Source: Chaenocephalus aceratus (lineage: Eukaryota; Chordata; Actinopteri; Perciformes; Channichthyidae). Taken from it: 64,000 nt of DNA. The stretch's first letter is position 1, and the number at the start of each line of letters is the position of its first letter. A program made the translations under genes and the position numbers. Below are positions 23,143 to 34,618 of this stretch, piece after piece. The notes beneath the pieces were generated by a model that searched no databases, had not been told where the DNA came from, and was given only the letters and a program-made list of their open reading frames with translations. The stretch lies in contig CM043797.1 in the NCBI GenBank assembly GCA_023974075.1, forward strand, positions 28,103,523-28,167,522, given 5' to 3'.

Positions 23143-23814
23143 TGGTGAGTTTGGGCTATCGGATTCAGTGCCTAAGTAGGACTATGTAGTAGCTCATTGC
23201 TGCATATTGTGTCAGCCAAAGATATAAATAGCTAGAGTTTGCTGACCTCTAGTACAAATGATTTTGTTAGAGTATTTGTCAGTTTTCAGTTTAGTTTTCC
23301 TCGAGAGGATAAAAATGGTTACCAGTCAAATACCTTCATTTAAATCCTGCCACAAACAAAACTGTCCTATAGGTAACGACTAAATTAGTAAGCCAAAATA
23401 AATATTAAATCTAATATGTAATTAACTCTTAATGCCACTTTGTTATCCACAATATATATTTTATACCAATATGTGTCAGTTTAACTTGCTCCATTCCTTT
23501 TGTGGGTATTTTTCCATACTTTTTTATGTATGCAGACATGATAATAACCTTGACACAACAGCCTCAGGTGATGCAATACACTGTAGTAAAATCAAAGCTC
23601 CACAGCACAGCATATGGTCGGTCGAGCATCACTCTTCTCTCTGCTCTCTCATGACCAAAGTGCTGTGTGATTTGACCTGTCAGTAATGTGCAATATTCCT
23701 TTAGTGGTTATGGAGAATCAGTGAGGTGAATGACGGACTCTGTCTTGCTTTCTTCTGTGTGTCGAAAGCTATTAATTTACACAGGATTAATAGAGGAGGT
23801 TTTTGTCCTTGCTT

Positions 23815-26800
23815 TCATTTCATTTCAAACCTTTATTTATCCAGATTGTCCCTTGAGATCATAGATCTCTTTTTCAAGGGAGACCTGCAGCAATTAGGTT
23901 CCACATGAAACATAAAACAACATAAAACAATTAGGATATCATACAACATATTTACAAGCTACATTTACATACGTATCAACATTTACAAATACCCATAGTT
24001 TCAATGAGCATTTCACTTAGACTTGCTTTATAAACATTCAGAGGAATAAAATTGCTCAGTTTCAATTTTAGCTGTAGACTGTTCCAAGCAAGTGGCGCTG
24101 CGCACATAAAAGCTGTCTTACCTAAGACAGTCCTTGCTCTTGGCACATCTAACAATACTACTTCATGTGATCTCAGACAATAGCTGCTTGCAACTCTCTG
24201 TGTTATCAGTGAACAGATGTAATACGGGAGTTTACCCAACATGGCTTTATAAATAAACGTGTACCAATGACTGAGCCTCCGTACAGTAAGTGATGTCAAA
24301 CCTGCCTTGGTATACAGTGTACAGTGATGTGTAAGTGCTTTACAATAAGTGACACATCTCAGTGCACTGTGATAGGTGGCATCTAACTTGTTCAGGCAAT
24401 GGGCAGGTGCATTCATATAGACCAGATCACCATAGTCCAGCACAGGTAAAAACCTTTTCCTGGGTTCAAAAGAGAAACAGGACTTGTTTCTGAAAAAGAA
24501 ACCTAGTCTAACCCTCAGCTTTTTAAGCAGGTTATTGACATGAAGTTTAAAAGAGAGACAATCATCAAGCCAGATACCAAGGTATTTATAACAGGCAACC
24601 ACTTCAAGTATTATTCCTTGCGCAGTTACAATATCCAAAACAGGCTCTGGTGTCTTTTTAGCTTTTGAAAAGAGCATTACCTTAGTTTTTTCAACATTTA
24701 AAAGAAGCTTTAGTTCAGAGAGCTGAGTCTGAATAGTGTTAAAAACAGCCTGCAATGTAACAACAGCCTCCTTAATGGAGGGACCTGCACAGTACATCAC
24801 AGTATCATCCGCATAAAAATGTAAAGTAGCTTCATCGACATTTTCACCTAAACTGTTGATATATAGAATAAAAGTGGACCTAAAACAGAACCTTGGGGAA
24901 AACCATTAGCAATGTTTAACCACTTAGAAAACAGCCCATCAAAGTGAACACATTGGGACCTTTCAGAGGTAGTTCACAAACCACCCCACTGCATGGCTGG
25001 ATATGCCTATACTGGCTAGCCTCTGCTTTAAGATGTGATGATCGACGGTGTCAAACGCTTTGGAAAGGTCAATAAATAGAGCTGCACAACTCTGCTTATT
25101 GTCTAAGATACTCATGTCATTCACCACTTTCATTGTCGCAGTGATGGTGCTATGTTGCTTTCTGAAGCCTGACTGATGTTTAGACAGGATATCATTTTTA
25201 CATAAAAACTCCTTTACTTGTTCACTCACTAGGCATTCGAGCACCTTCGCCAGAACTGACAATTTAGAGATTGGCCTATAGTTATTTAAAATAGTTGCCT
25301 CCCCTCCTTTTAGTAAAGGCAAGACATAAGCTGACTTCCATACTTTTGGAATTGCATTTGTGCTGAGGGAGAGGTTAAAAAGAGAAGTAAGAGGTGGAGC
25401 AATACAATCTGCAGCTATCTTTAAAAAGAAAGGTTCTAAGTTGTCCGGGCCAGCCGGTTTTTTAGGATCTAACTTGGTTAATGCTTCATGAACAACATTA
25501 ACAGTAAAAGGAGTAAAACTGAAAGGGTTTTCCAGACCACATTCTTCAGAGTCACGGATTGGGGTGTTCACAGCAGCAGAGTTAGACACAGAATCAAACA
25601 GAGAACCGCACGACACAAAATGCTCATTAAAGCAATTTAGCATAGTGGCCCTGTCCGATATAGTGCCAGATGCTGTGGTAAGGCACGGAGGTAGCTCATT
25701 TCGGATCTCACCGGTGGAAATCGATTGTATGGCTTTCCAACATTTCCTAGTATTATTTAGGTTTTCTGTGGTAACTGACAAATAGTACATCGATTTAGCA
25801 CTTTTGACATGTGAATTGAAGCTATTCCTTAGCTGCCTAAAACGCAGCCATTCTACCTCTGAGCCTGATTTCCTAGCCTTTGCCCAGGCCTTGTTTCTCT
25901 CATTCAGGAGACTGGACATTTCAGCAGAAAACCAAGGATTGTCTCGTCCCTTCACTCTAAATTTACGCAGGGGTGCATGTCTATCAATGATCTCCATAAA
26001 ACCAAGATAAAAATAAGACCATGCGGTTTCTACATCAGCACACAGATCGATTTTTCCCCAATCAAACCCAAACAGGTCATGAACAAAACCCTGCTCCACA
26101 AAATGTTTTATGTCTCTCTTAATAACAATACGAGGTTTAACCTTTTGGACCTTAGTGTCCCTAATTGTGGCTACAACACAGTGATCACTCAGATCATTCG
26201 CAAATACTCCCACAGATGAGTATTTATAGGGAACATTAGTTAGAATGAGATCAATTAGGGAGGATTTATTGGGGGACTTAATGTTAGGGCGAGTAGGACT
26301 GTCAACAATCTGAGTAACATTCCAAGAGATACAAAGGTTTTTTAAATCCTCTGATACTGCAGTTAACCAGTCCCAGTTAAAATCACCAAGTAGCACTATT
26401 TCCTTGTAGTCTAGTTGTGATAAAAGATTTGCTTGCAAAGAAAAGGAGTCCTTGACAGCTGAGGGGGGTCTGTAACAGCCCACCACCATGACCTGTTGAC
26501 CCTTTGCCACTTCTATATTTAAGGCTACACATTTGAATTGCTTACTGATAGATTTGGAAACTAATGTGGATACACTGAACTTATTAACATAAATGGCAAC
26601 ACCACCACCTGTATTAGGCCGGTCGGTACGATACACATTATAACCATTTAAGGAAATGTCAGAGGCCAACATAGAGTTATTTAGCCATGTTTCTGATAAA
26701 ACAATGACGTCAGCATCAGTCGAGCTCGCCCAAATGCGGACAAAATCCAGTTTACCTAACAGACTGCGCACATTCAAGTGGATGAGACCCAAACCAGAAC

Positions 26801-26905
26801 TAGCTTTAAAATCAGCAGGAGTAGCGATCTGACTACTACTACTGGGTGGACCAGGGTTAGGTTGTACATTTCCTGACAGTAATAACAACAACAAAAACCA
26901 GGCAT
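23815..26905 (-). mobile_element. L2-clade LINE, 5'-truncated
   Basis: Minus-strand element with an endonuclease-reverse transcriptase ORF and an L2-type 3' end: a stem-like GGTCTCCCTTG...ATCTCAAGGG region, AATAAAGGTTTGAAATG, then ATTTC units at 23815. The 5' end stops near 26905, just upstream of the NPGP-containing N-terminus, so only a little of the ORF start and the 5' UTR are lost. Confidence 0.85.
23976..26894 (-). pseudogene. L2 LINE ORF2: endonuclease and reverse transcriptase, two frameshifts
   Basis: The 643-codon frame 26894-24963 starts with a hydrophobic leucine run and GNVQPNPGP. It then has the endonuclease (LIHLNVRSL, SETWLNN, GDFNWDW, LIDLILTN, SDHCVV) and the first half of reverse transcriptase, up to FIDLSKAFDTVDHHIL (motif A). 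A frame change near 24963 is followed by GFPQGSVLGPLLF, a second change near 24865, and then the YADD box at 24804-24815. The final frame 24800-23976 carries the thumb and C-terminal region. Catalytic residues of both enzymes appear to be kept, so damage is limited to small indels. The product would perform target-primed reverse transcription. Confidence 0.85.
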
Positions 26906-27006
26906 CTGGTGTATGCTGTATCGGCTTCCTGTAGTTTGTGTAGTGTATGTCTGCGAATGCTTGTTACAATGAGGGTAATCAATACATGTTCCTGATTGAG
27001 TGTCAG

Positions 27007-27091
27007 GTGTGTGTGTGTGTGTGTGTGGTGTGTGTGGTGTGTGGTGTGTGTGGTGTGTGTGGTGTGTGTGTGTGTGTGTGTGTGGTGTGGT

Positions 27092-27126
<35 letters not shown>

Positions 27127-27128
27127 TG
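27007..27128. repeat. TG microsatellite with GGTG interruptions
   Basis: Repeats of TG broken by GG at regular points. It lies between the truncated 5' end of the L2 LINE and the hAT element starting at 27158. Confidence 0.95.
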
Positions 27129-27443
27129 TGCAAGCTGAGATAGTTAGCACTATGTTGCATGGGCGTCGCAGCCATTATATGAGGGTGGGACAAGTCCCCC
27201 CCACCTTTTCAAATGATTAGTTTAGACCCCCCCACTTTTACTATTTGGAAAGTCCGTGAATCGGTCTATCTACTCGCCGCACTTTGTAGAGCGCTGTGTC
27301 AGTGCTTCATTATCAAATCCATTCCACTTGCTTATTGAGAGAATGCCCAAATCAATAAAACTCCGTACCATGTTTTCACTGCTACTTTGTACCAAGGCAG
27401 ATTCTCCCATAGCGCGTGCATGTTCAAGGAGTGTTGCCACATG

Positions 27444-27655
27444 GGACGGGTGGCGCAGTGGTCTGTGCATCCGATCATCAGATCAAGGGGGAGTGCTGGG
27501 GAACTCCAGTTCGAAACCTGCTCCTGCCGCCACTGCGTCAGGCAGTTGTGTCCTTGGCAAGACACTTCACCCGGATTTGCTCCTGTGGGTATTGTCCACA
27601 GTACATGTATAATACCAATGTGTACTTGTAAAAGTGCCTCGATGACCTCGAGGCG
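27444..27655 (+). mobile_element. tRNA-derived SINE, first unit
   Basis: An A-box-like TGGCGCAGTGG (27451-27461) and a B-box-like AGTTCGAAACC (27508-27518) sit at tRNA-like spacing. They are followed by a body with CCTTGGCAAGACACTTCACC and ATTGTCCACAGTA. These are the internal RNA polymerase III promoter elements. It lies within the hAT element, so it inserted after it. Confidence 0.7.
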
Positions 27656-27659
27656 TGAA

Positions 27660-27902
27660 GATGGACGGTGTGGCGCAGTGTGCTGTGCAATGATTCATCA
27701 GATCAAGGGGTGAAACCTGCCGCTGCTGCGTGTGTAAAGCCGTTGTGTCCTTGGGCAAGACACTTCACCTGAACTTGCTCCTGTGGGTATTGTCCACAGT
27801 ATCTGACCATTGCATGTATGATATATGTGTATATGTAAAAGCGCTTTGAGTCATTGAAAATGCGCTATAATAAATGTAAGGAATTATTATTATTATTATT
27901 AT
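27660..27902 (+). mobile_element. tRNA-derived SINE, second unit
   Basis: A second copy repeats the A box (from 27671) and the body (GGGCAAGACACTTCACC, ATTGTCCACAGTA). The B box is largely lost (only TGAAACC remains). It ends with AAGCGCTTTGAGTC..., AATAAATG and an ATT repeat, a tail borrowed from a LINE. The two units are in tandem, as a dimer or a second insertion. Confidence 0.65.
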
Positions 27903-28043
27903 AGTTGGACAGATCAGATCTGTTGTATGAAGCGATGCCGGGAGCGGAGGTAAAGCACACACCAAATGTTCAGGAAATGGTTAATACAGTGAAAATCAAA
28001 GCTGACGATCTCTTGGTTTGATATGTTTTCTCCCCCAGACAAC

Positions 28044-28749
28044 ATGGACATAAGAACATTTCAAAGAAGAGGAAAGTAAGTCTTCAGCTGGTAATTTTGT
28101 CTTTATGTCATGATAGAGAGATTCAAATACTTAATAGTTTAGATGAGAAAAGGCATCGAAATGCCAGGTCACTAGTATTTATCATGTAAACAGGGAACAT
28201 GAATAACCCGATCTCTCTGTGCTCATGTAAACACCATATCCCCAATATGATCATAACCGGGATAATAGGCTACTCATGAACGGCTTACTGATGTCCATGT
28301 AGACGCAGTCAGTGTGTTTTACTGGAGCCTCAGTTCGATAAGAGATTATTTTCTGAGTTCTTTAACTTCGGTACTCTCTCTTAAAAATGGTAATGTGCAT
28401 TATGTTTTAATTATACTTCTTATCATTCAGAAGCTTTTTTTGTGTGTTTATGTTTTACTGAGTGCTTATAGGCAATTTCCATCCCAGTATTCAGTTAACT
28501 ATTTATTTTCCGTGCACATTACTATTCTACCTCCTGCTTGGGACTTTGAGTCTTCAAAATGTCCAAAATCACAGACTGGGACTTACTTTAGAGTCAGTTG
28601 TATTTACATTCAGTATGACTTGTTATGATTCAATGTGAAAGAGTATACTGCTCAATAATGATCACTTCACCACCTCTCTTGACATCTAGGCGCTTGAGAG
28701 TGAGTCAGAGGCAGAACACAGGGACAGTGGAGAGAGGTCCATTGCTGAG
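28044..28749 (+). pseudogene. Two exon-like pieces of a hAT transposase N-terminus
   Basis: Piece 1 (28044-28075) starts ATG and encodes MDIRTFQRRGK, a start common in hAT proteins of the ZMYM/TTF-finger type, and ends at a GTAAGT donor. Piece 2 (28690-28749) follows a CTAG acceptor and reads LESESEAEHRDSGERSIAE in one frame before a GTGAGT donor. The strict splice phase puts piece 2 in a different frame, so a base may be missing. The catalytic region is absent. Confidence 0.45.
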
Positions 28750-30881
28750 GTGAGTGATGAGAGGGAAATGACAGTTTAGAGTAAATTGTGATGTGGACTC
28801 TCATCCCAGAATTTTAAGGAAATCAGTGGGGATATTGAACAGGAAACATTTCAGTCAAGGGGCATCATATGACCAATATAGACAGAAGAGCAACATTTAT
28901 TTGAACATTCAAGTCAATGATACCATTCCTAGGTGAACTTAACATCTGTATGGAGTCAGATCAGTCTCAATATTAATAAATGCTCACAGAAGGAATCACA
29001 AATGTATTTTGCGATTTATATAAATGACTCTCCACAAATATTTATTGTTGTATATAAATGTGCAAAAAATGGGCATTTAAACTGCTTTTTATTAATTCAA
29101 AGACGGCTCTGAATATTAATAATCAAATATGTTTCCTTTCTTTACTACTGGATGAAATTACAAAATGTACCCATCATTTTCCTCATGCTAGTATATCCAC
29201 ATAAAAGTATCAAACCACCTGTTAAAATGCACCAGAATACAGGACATTTTCTTTTTCTTTTTTCGTGGGGGGGGACCCCCACACCCCCCATTACAAATGT
29301 CCCACCCACATTCAGGATGCTTCCTACGCCCATGCTATGTTGTGTTGTGTGCCTCAGGTCTTTGATTTTCTTTGAAATGTGAGCATTATGGGCTTTTTGA
29401 TATGAAGGCACTTAATAAGCTTCACTCACTTCACTTGCTGTATGTTTTCTTTTGTACAGAGAAACCACATTGGTCTTTCCCTTTTAAAAGTGCCATTGCC
29501 TAAACATGTATGTTCATTTAAACACGTCAAATCAACCCTGACTCTTTGGAAAAATGCTACTAACTGTACAAGGGCTGTTGAAATGGATTTTGAAAGTCCG
29601 ATAACACTTTAAATTGGAAGAAAACATAATACTAACTTGAAAAATTACAATTCCCATCTCCTTTTTTGTTCTTTTAAATATAGATGTTGCATTTATGTTG
29701 AAAATGTACATTCTGCAAGCACAGTCAAGCCAGGTCAAATGTCACTTTAGCGAATGATGAACATTAAAGTGTCCTGAGTCATCATCATACAATAATGAAG
29801 GGCCTAAGCAACGCACCCATGGAGTTAACCACCTCCAAATGTAATAACACTCAACAACAAGCTACCTTTTGGGAACAAATGCACCATGGTGTGAGATACC
29901 TAGCTATCAATTTTAATAACGGTGAAAAGTAATGTAAGGATATGCGTGGCACACACAAAAACACCTTTTGCTGGGCTGACTGTGTCCTGCTGGAAATTTG
30001 AACATATCGCCCAGCTTTACTTGTAATTTAGCTTGTTGCTACTATCTGCTGGTTATCTGAAATGACAAATATATAAAATGTAATTACACAATGGACTAAT
30101 GCACTGTGCATGCAGTGCAAAAAGGGTCGATGCAGGCCAATGATCTGCACCTGTGATAGAAGAGTGTGCTGCTGAATGCAGTGCATGGTTACAATTCAAT
30201 GGGCATACTTTTAAAAGTGTGTACATAAATGAATAGCCCCCAGAGGCATAACACCGCTGACTTTGCAGATCCATTTACCTTCTTATTTTGCAAACAGAAG
30301 GTGCATTCATTATATTTATTTAGATGCCTTTTATCCAAAGAGAGTTACTGTAACCACATTTCAATGAAGACAGATATAACACCAGTTGTATAGTCCCCGA
30401 TTTCTTTCTGTGATCTTCTTCTCTATTATCTCCCAATTAGTGTTTCTTTTATTAGAGCACTTTGGGTTGGACCTAACAAGCGACTGCCTCTCCCCCTCTC
30501 TTGCTCTATGTTTCCATCTCTTCGTTCTAGCTCCATATCCAAGTACTTCAATCTTTCCCCCACTTTGTCTTTCATCTCTTCTGTGTTTGCCTCCCCACTC
30601 ATCGCCCACACGCTCTCTCTCACTCTCTTAAGCTTCCCTCTTTCTGGATCTCAACCTCCTGCTGTGCCCTTGCTCAGCAATCTTGTCATTACACTCTAAA
30701 AAACACTTTATACCAGATGAGATGTGAACACAGCATATCACCAAATGCTGGTGTGTATGTGTGTATAATTAGCATTCAACATATACAACATATACACACA
30801 AGCTGACTTACACCTGACATGGTCGATTTACGTGATCACTTCTTTGGACAACGCACTTGTAAATACATCAGTCGAGTACAC

Positions 30882-30887
<6 letters not shown>

Positions 30888-30919
<32 letters not shown>
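30888..30919. repeat. CA microsatellite
   Basis: About 16 AC units. Confidence 0.95.
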
Positions 30920-30921
<2 letters not shown>

Positions 30922-31008
30922 AGATGTGTGGATTTTTGGTTCCTCTGGAGTGCCATAGGATGCAAAAAGGGCTGACTTCGGGCATTTGCTGAAGGACCAT
31001 TGACCAGG

Positions 31009-31143
31009 ATGGACGGCCGCTGTCACACGGGATTGAACATAACTCCTGCAGCGAAAACGCGGTTTCCCAGTTTACTACCGTTTGTCATTGTGCTGTCCTG
31101 TGTGCTTCTAAGTGTGTGTCAGCGGAGTGTAGGCACAGAGTGA
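31009..31143 (+). CDS. Possible 44-codon ORF with signal-peptide-like hydrophobic segment
   Basis: ATG at 31009 is preceded by CAGG and followed by G (purine at +4). The frame has a basic/polar N-terminus, then a hydrophobic stretch FVIVLSCVLLSV, then QRSVGTE and TGA at 31141-31143. The shape is that of a secretory signal or membrane anchor, as in a first coding exon. I see no convincing splice donor before the stop. I do not recognise it, and a short ORF of this kind can arise by chance. Confidence 0.2.
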   Translation: MDGRCHTGLNITPAAKTRFPSLLPFVIVLSCVLLSVCQRSVGTE

Positions 31144-33074
31144 CAGCAGAGGTTGTCAGAGGAGAGGGTATCTGACATGTCAGACATGTACATAGTTTCC
31201 ATGGTATTTCAAGACACATGGATACAATTACAGGCCTATGAGCTGAGTGCCATACTGTACATGCAATACATCAATATATTTCGTTCTTGTTAAATCAAAA
31301 TTTAGTGATTATTGTTCAACATTATTTTTGAAATTGCATCTCTGGTTTATAAAACAAATATTTTAAGCATTTTCCATTCTGTGCAGTGTTGTTTTTAGCA
31401 ATACCTTTTTTTCTTTGGGACCACGCTGACAGTATTATCCATGGTGTTGATCGACTGCAGATGTCTCAATACCAAGTTATTTATTTCGGCCCACCAGTTG
31501 AGAAACAGGTTGTACTGTGTATTTGTGTTCGTTAATCTCATCATTCTCTCCATCATCCTGGCTTTGTTGGCAGCTTAACACAGGAATTGGAACAGGCTGA
31601 ATTTAGTTTCCTCTTTAGGATACAGAGAACAGGTTCCTCACATAAACTGTAATTTGGCATCACTTACCCTCACTTCAACCTCCTTTATGTCTCTTCTATC
31701 TCTCTCCTCTCCATTGCTCCCTGATGAGGGCTCTTTTTTACGTCCATGTTTCTCAATATTCATCAAACACCTCCATATTTCAACTCACCTTTGTTGTTAC
31801 TGATTAAAAAGATAATTTAAGATGGGACAAAAGCAGATTCATTCATAGTGCTGTTTGTATTGATCTAGTAGCTCAAACAGACAGACAGATAGGGTATGTA
31901 ATTATACTAAACCATTGAGGAGAAACATGAGTGATTTATTGGTTCTCCAAAAAACAAAAACAGTAGATTTCACGAGATCCAAAATACAGAAACACTTACA
32001 TAATCTAATTGTAATAGATTTGTAGCCAAAACAACTGTTCCTATGGCTTTCAAAATCCCAAGTTTCTATCAGTATCTCTTAGAGCCAGTAGGATCAATAC
32101 AGAGTTTAATGTTGTGTAAAACAAAAAACATTTGTTTTTGTTTTAATCAACCAAAGTGTATTAGGGTTGGAGTATGCTCTGGAAATTCTGATCTAATTGG
32201 AGAACACAGGCTGTTTGAGAATATTTCATCTAAGTACATTTTTCATCAGCAGTTATCTTAATATCTTCACAGGATAATTGTACATTTTGAATATTTGTGT
32301 TGTATCAGAAGTTTAACAGCCATGTTGCCATGAGCAATTTTGAGTAATGTAATCATCTTACTTTTGACTTTTAGATAAGAAGATTCAGATATGAGATATC
32401 AGATATGATATATACAACACCTATTTTCAATTGGGCTTAATATTTTTTAAATGTTTCAGTGTTTTTAATATTCAACATTTTCAATGTGAGTGCAGTGCCT
32501 GCAAATGTTCTTATTACTGTTTTTTTGTGTTTGAAAATTATGGGAAACCCTTTCCTATTACTTTTTCAATATACTTTCCTTTATTTATCTTTCTTCCTAC
32601 AACAGCATCTGTCACTTAGCTTGTCTGTGCTTGTGTCTGTGTGCACATGTGTGTATGTATGTGTGTGTGCGTGACTATGTAGTTCCTGATGAGGTTAAGC
32701 ACATGATTAATGGGTCTATTCTAAAAGCGTTTACACTGCACTCATCTCCACTTAACTACACACAGGAGCACACACACACAAACCACACACACACTCACAT
32801 CCGCACACATATAGACACACACTGCAGCCTCTCTAGCACCTAGTCGCCCAGGGTTACAGTATGTAAATGATATGCAGATGACAGGAAGTGAATTAGGGGA
32901 CCAGAGATTTATGACTCTGCAGAACTCCATTATTGAAGTCAAGCTTGTTTAGTTTTATTACACACTTAAAAAACAACAAGTGTTGATCCAGAGGGATTTC
33001 CAGAGGAGGCAGACGGGGTTACGTACATATAAAAGGAAACTGGGATTTTGAGCATGAGAGAGGCATTGAGGGGA

Positions 33075-33153
33075 TATAGTGAAGATGACCTGAGTGACAT
33101 GAGGGCAGAAGAGGATAGTGAAGATGACCTGAGTGGCATGAGGGCCAGAATAT
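33075..33153. repeat. 39-bp tandem duplication
   Basis: Two near-identical units built on GTGAAGATGACCTGAGTG and CATGAGGGC. Confidence 0.85.
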
Positions 33154-33647
33154 GCACTTAGAAGATAGTAATGTATTGTCGAGCTCATCCATTCAAGACT
33201 TTACATTTTTAGGATTTTAAAATCATTCTTGTAACCAATGCAGGTGAGCCAGAGTAGGGGATGCTATATATGCCTGTGGAGCACTATGAGTGGTTCCCCC
33301 TTTCTTCTCTTTCCGTCCTAAGTTCCATCCCTGTGTTTTGTGTGTGTGTGGACATTCATTACAAGAGCATCAAACAGCATGCAGACATAACTTTGGGTTG
33401 CATCTAAACCTCAGTTTTTTTTTGTATTAACCCAATACAACTCTAGAATTTTTTCATAGCATTGTTAAACTAATACAAAATTCATATTTGTTTATGTGCC
33501 CGAAACCAGAACAAATTGCATTGAGTGTTGTGGTCAAACATTTTAATAAGCTTCCCTCTTAAAACCTTGGTTTTCCATTAAACTATTTTGTACATTGGCC
33601 TGATCTTTAAAAGCCACTTGAAATCTTAACACTTCAGAGGAAGAACC

Positions 33648-33732
33648 AAATGGAAAAATTAAGAGCACGCAATGCAGCATGCAATTTGGCAAACAGTGCA
33701 TGCTGCCTTGCGTGCTCTAAATGTTTCCATTT
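33648..33732. ncRNA. Long imperfect hairpin, microRNA-precursor-like or MITE
   Basis: Arms 33650-33683 and 33697-33730 are 34 nt each and pair with only three mismatches around a 13-nt loop (ATTTGGCAAACAG). Two further outer A-T pairs extend it to 33648-33732. The arm core is AGAGCACGCAA...GCAGCATGCA. Length, loop and continuous pairing fit a microRNA precursor, but a short palindromic transposon would look the same. I do not recognise the arm as a known microRNA. Confidence 0.4.
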
Positions 33733-33983
33733 TACCCATGTACAAATATACAAAGCTGAAAGTGGCTGAGGTTGTGATTGTTTTCAATCATCTAGTTACC
33801 CTGTTTTAATCTTGACTTTATATTTTCATTTTATTATAAAATAAAAAAGACAAATGGTAATTTTGTTGTTATTGTGGTAATTACAAGATCATCATTTTGT
33901 ACACTGATTTCCGAAAAAATTAATAATCAAAATTAAACACATTGTTGCAGGGAATCTACACAACAAAAAGGTATACATTGAAG

Positions 33984-34180
33984 GTTCTCATTCATAACAC
34001 TCCGTTCGATGTCTCACTATGGGATGCGCCTCATCGCGGAGCAAACAGAAGCATCAATCTCATTACACCAATCCTGATTGGCTGGTGATCTTGACGTCAG
34101 CGTCAGGGGAAATCACCCCCTATAAGTAGCTTGCGCCACAACGCATGCGTCATTCAAACACCTCTTCTCGCTTCAGAGCA
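33984..34180 (+). promoter_or_regulatory. DIRS left inverted terminal repeat with promoter-like elements
   Basis: Starts GTTCTCATTCATAAC. Contains a TGACGTCA-like CRE (TTGACGTCAGCG, about 34092) and a TATA-like CCCTATAAGTAG (about 34119) followed by the leader. The inverted counterpart is at about 39068-39235. Confidence 0.75.
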
Positions 34181-34618
34181 CATCTCTACAGTAGCCGGGC
34201 AAGCTTCACTGTCCACAGACTGAACCCAAATACCCATTTCGGTCGACGGGCGCTTGCCGGCTACTCCTTCTGCTTCGCAGGAAAACGGTAGTACTAACGC
34301 CAGTTAGTATTAAAATTGACCTCGCCCTTCTCTTCCCCGGAAAGTAAGGTAGGTCCAATTTTTTTAAGCTAGCAGCACACCTGTTGCTAGCTCGCTCCCT
34401 CTCTACCGACACCAACGGTAGCGAGGAAGTTTTTTCTTTTCTCTCCTCCACGGAGGGGAAAAGGATTAAAAAGGAGCATACTGCCACACCAGTCAGTATT
34501 CTCCGGGAATAAAAGACCCACACTGTCCTTTTCTCCGGATTAAGGACAAGGTGGTTTTATCTTTTCTCCCGTCCCACCTGTCGAGAGCGGGCCCTCTCCA
34601 CGCCACGAGGCGGCCAAG

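Larger units (their letters stand above)
20561..23812. other. Non-coding interval
   Basis: No long or recognisable frame. Sequence around 22405-22485 (GTGAAGCACTTTGTGA... ending in AATAAACCTAAC) resembles the 3' end of an old vertebrate LINE or SINE. A perfect 16-bp hairpin lies at 23103-23142. The rest shows nothing I can support. Confidence 0.5.
27158..29334 (+). mobile_element. hAT-superfamily deletion derivative
   Basis: Perfect 8-bp target duplication CTATGTTG at 27150-27157 and 29335-29342. Inverted termini are CATGGGCGT and ACGCCCATG, with further similarity (GGGTGGGACA). It contains two exon-like pieces of a transposase start and a SINE pair. A related terminus without its partner is at about 39460. 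Confidence 0.85.
29343..33983. other. Non-coding interval with scattered small features
   Basis: Contains a CA microsatellite (30888-30919), a short ORF with a hydrophobic segment (31009-31143), a 39-bp tandem duplication (33075-33153) and a strong hairpin (33648-33732). Around 30310-30350 the words TTTATTTAGATGCC and TTTTATCCAAAG resemble a degraded common fish repeat. Otherwise I see no gene. Confidence 0.5.

Noticed and set aside
27444..27520. tRNA gene
   Set aside because: A- and B-box-like motifs are present, but no acceptor stem closes and the sequence continues into a SINE body.
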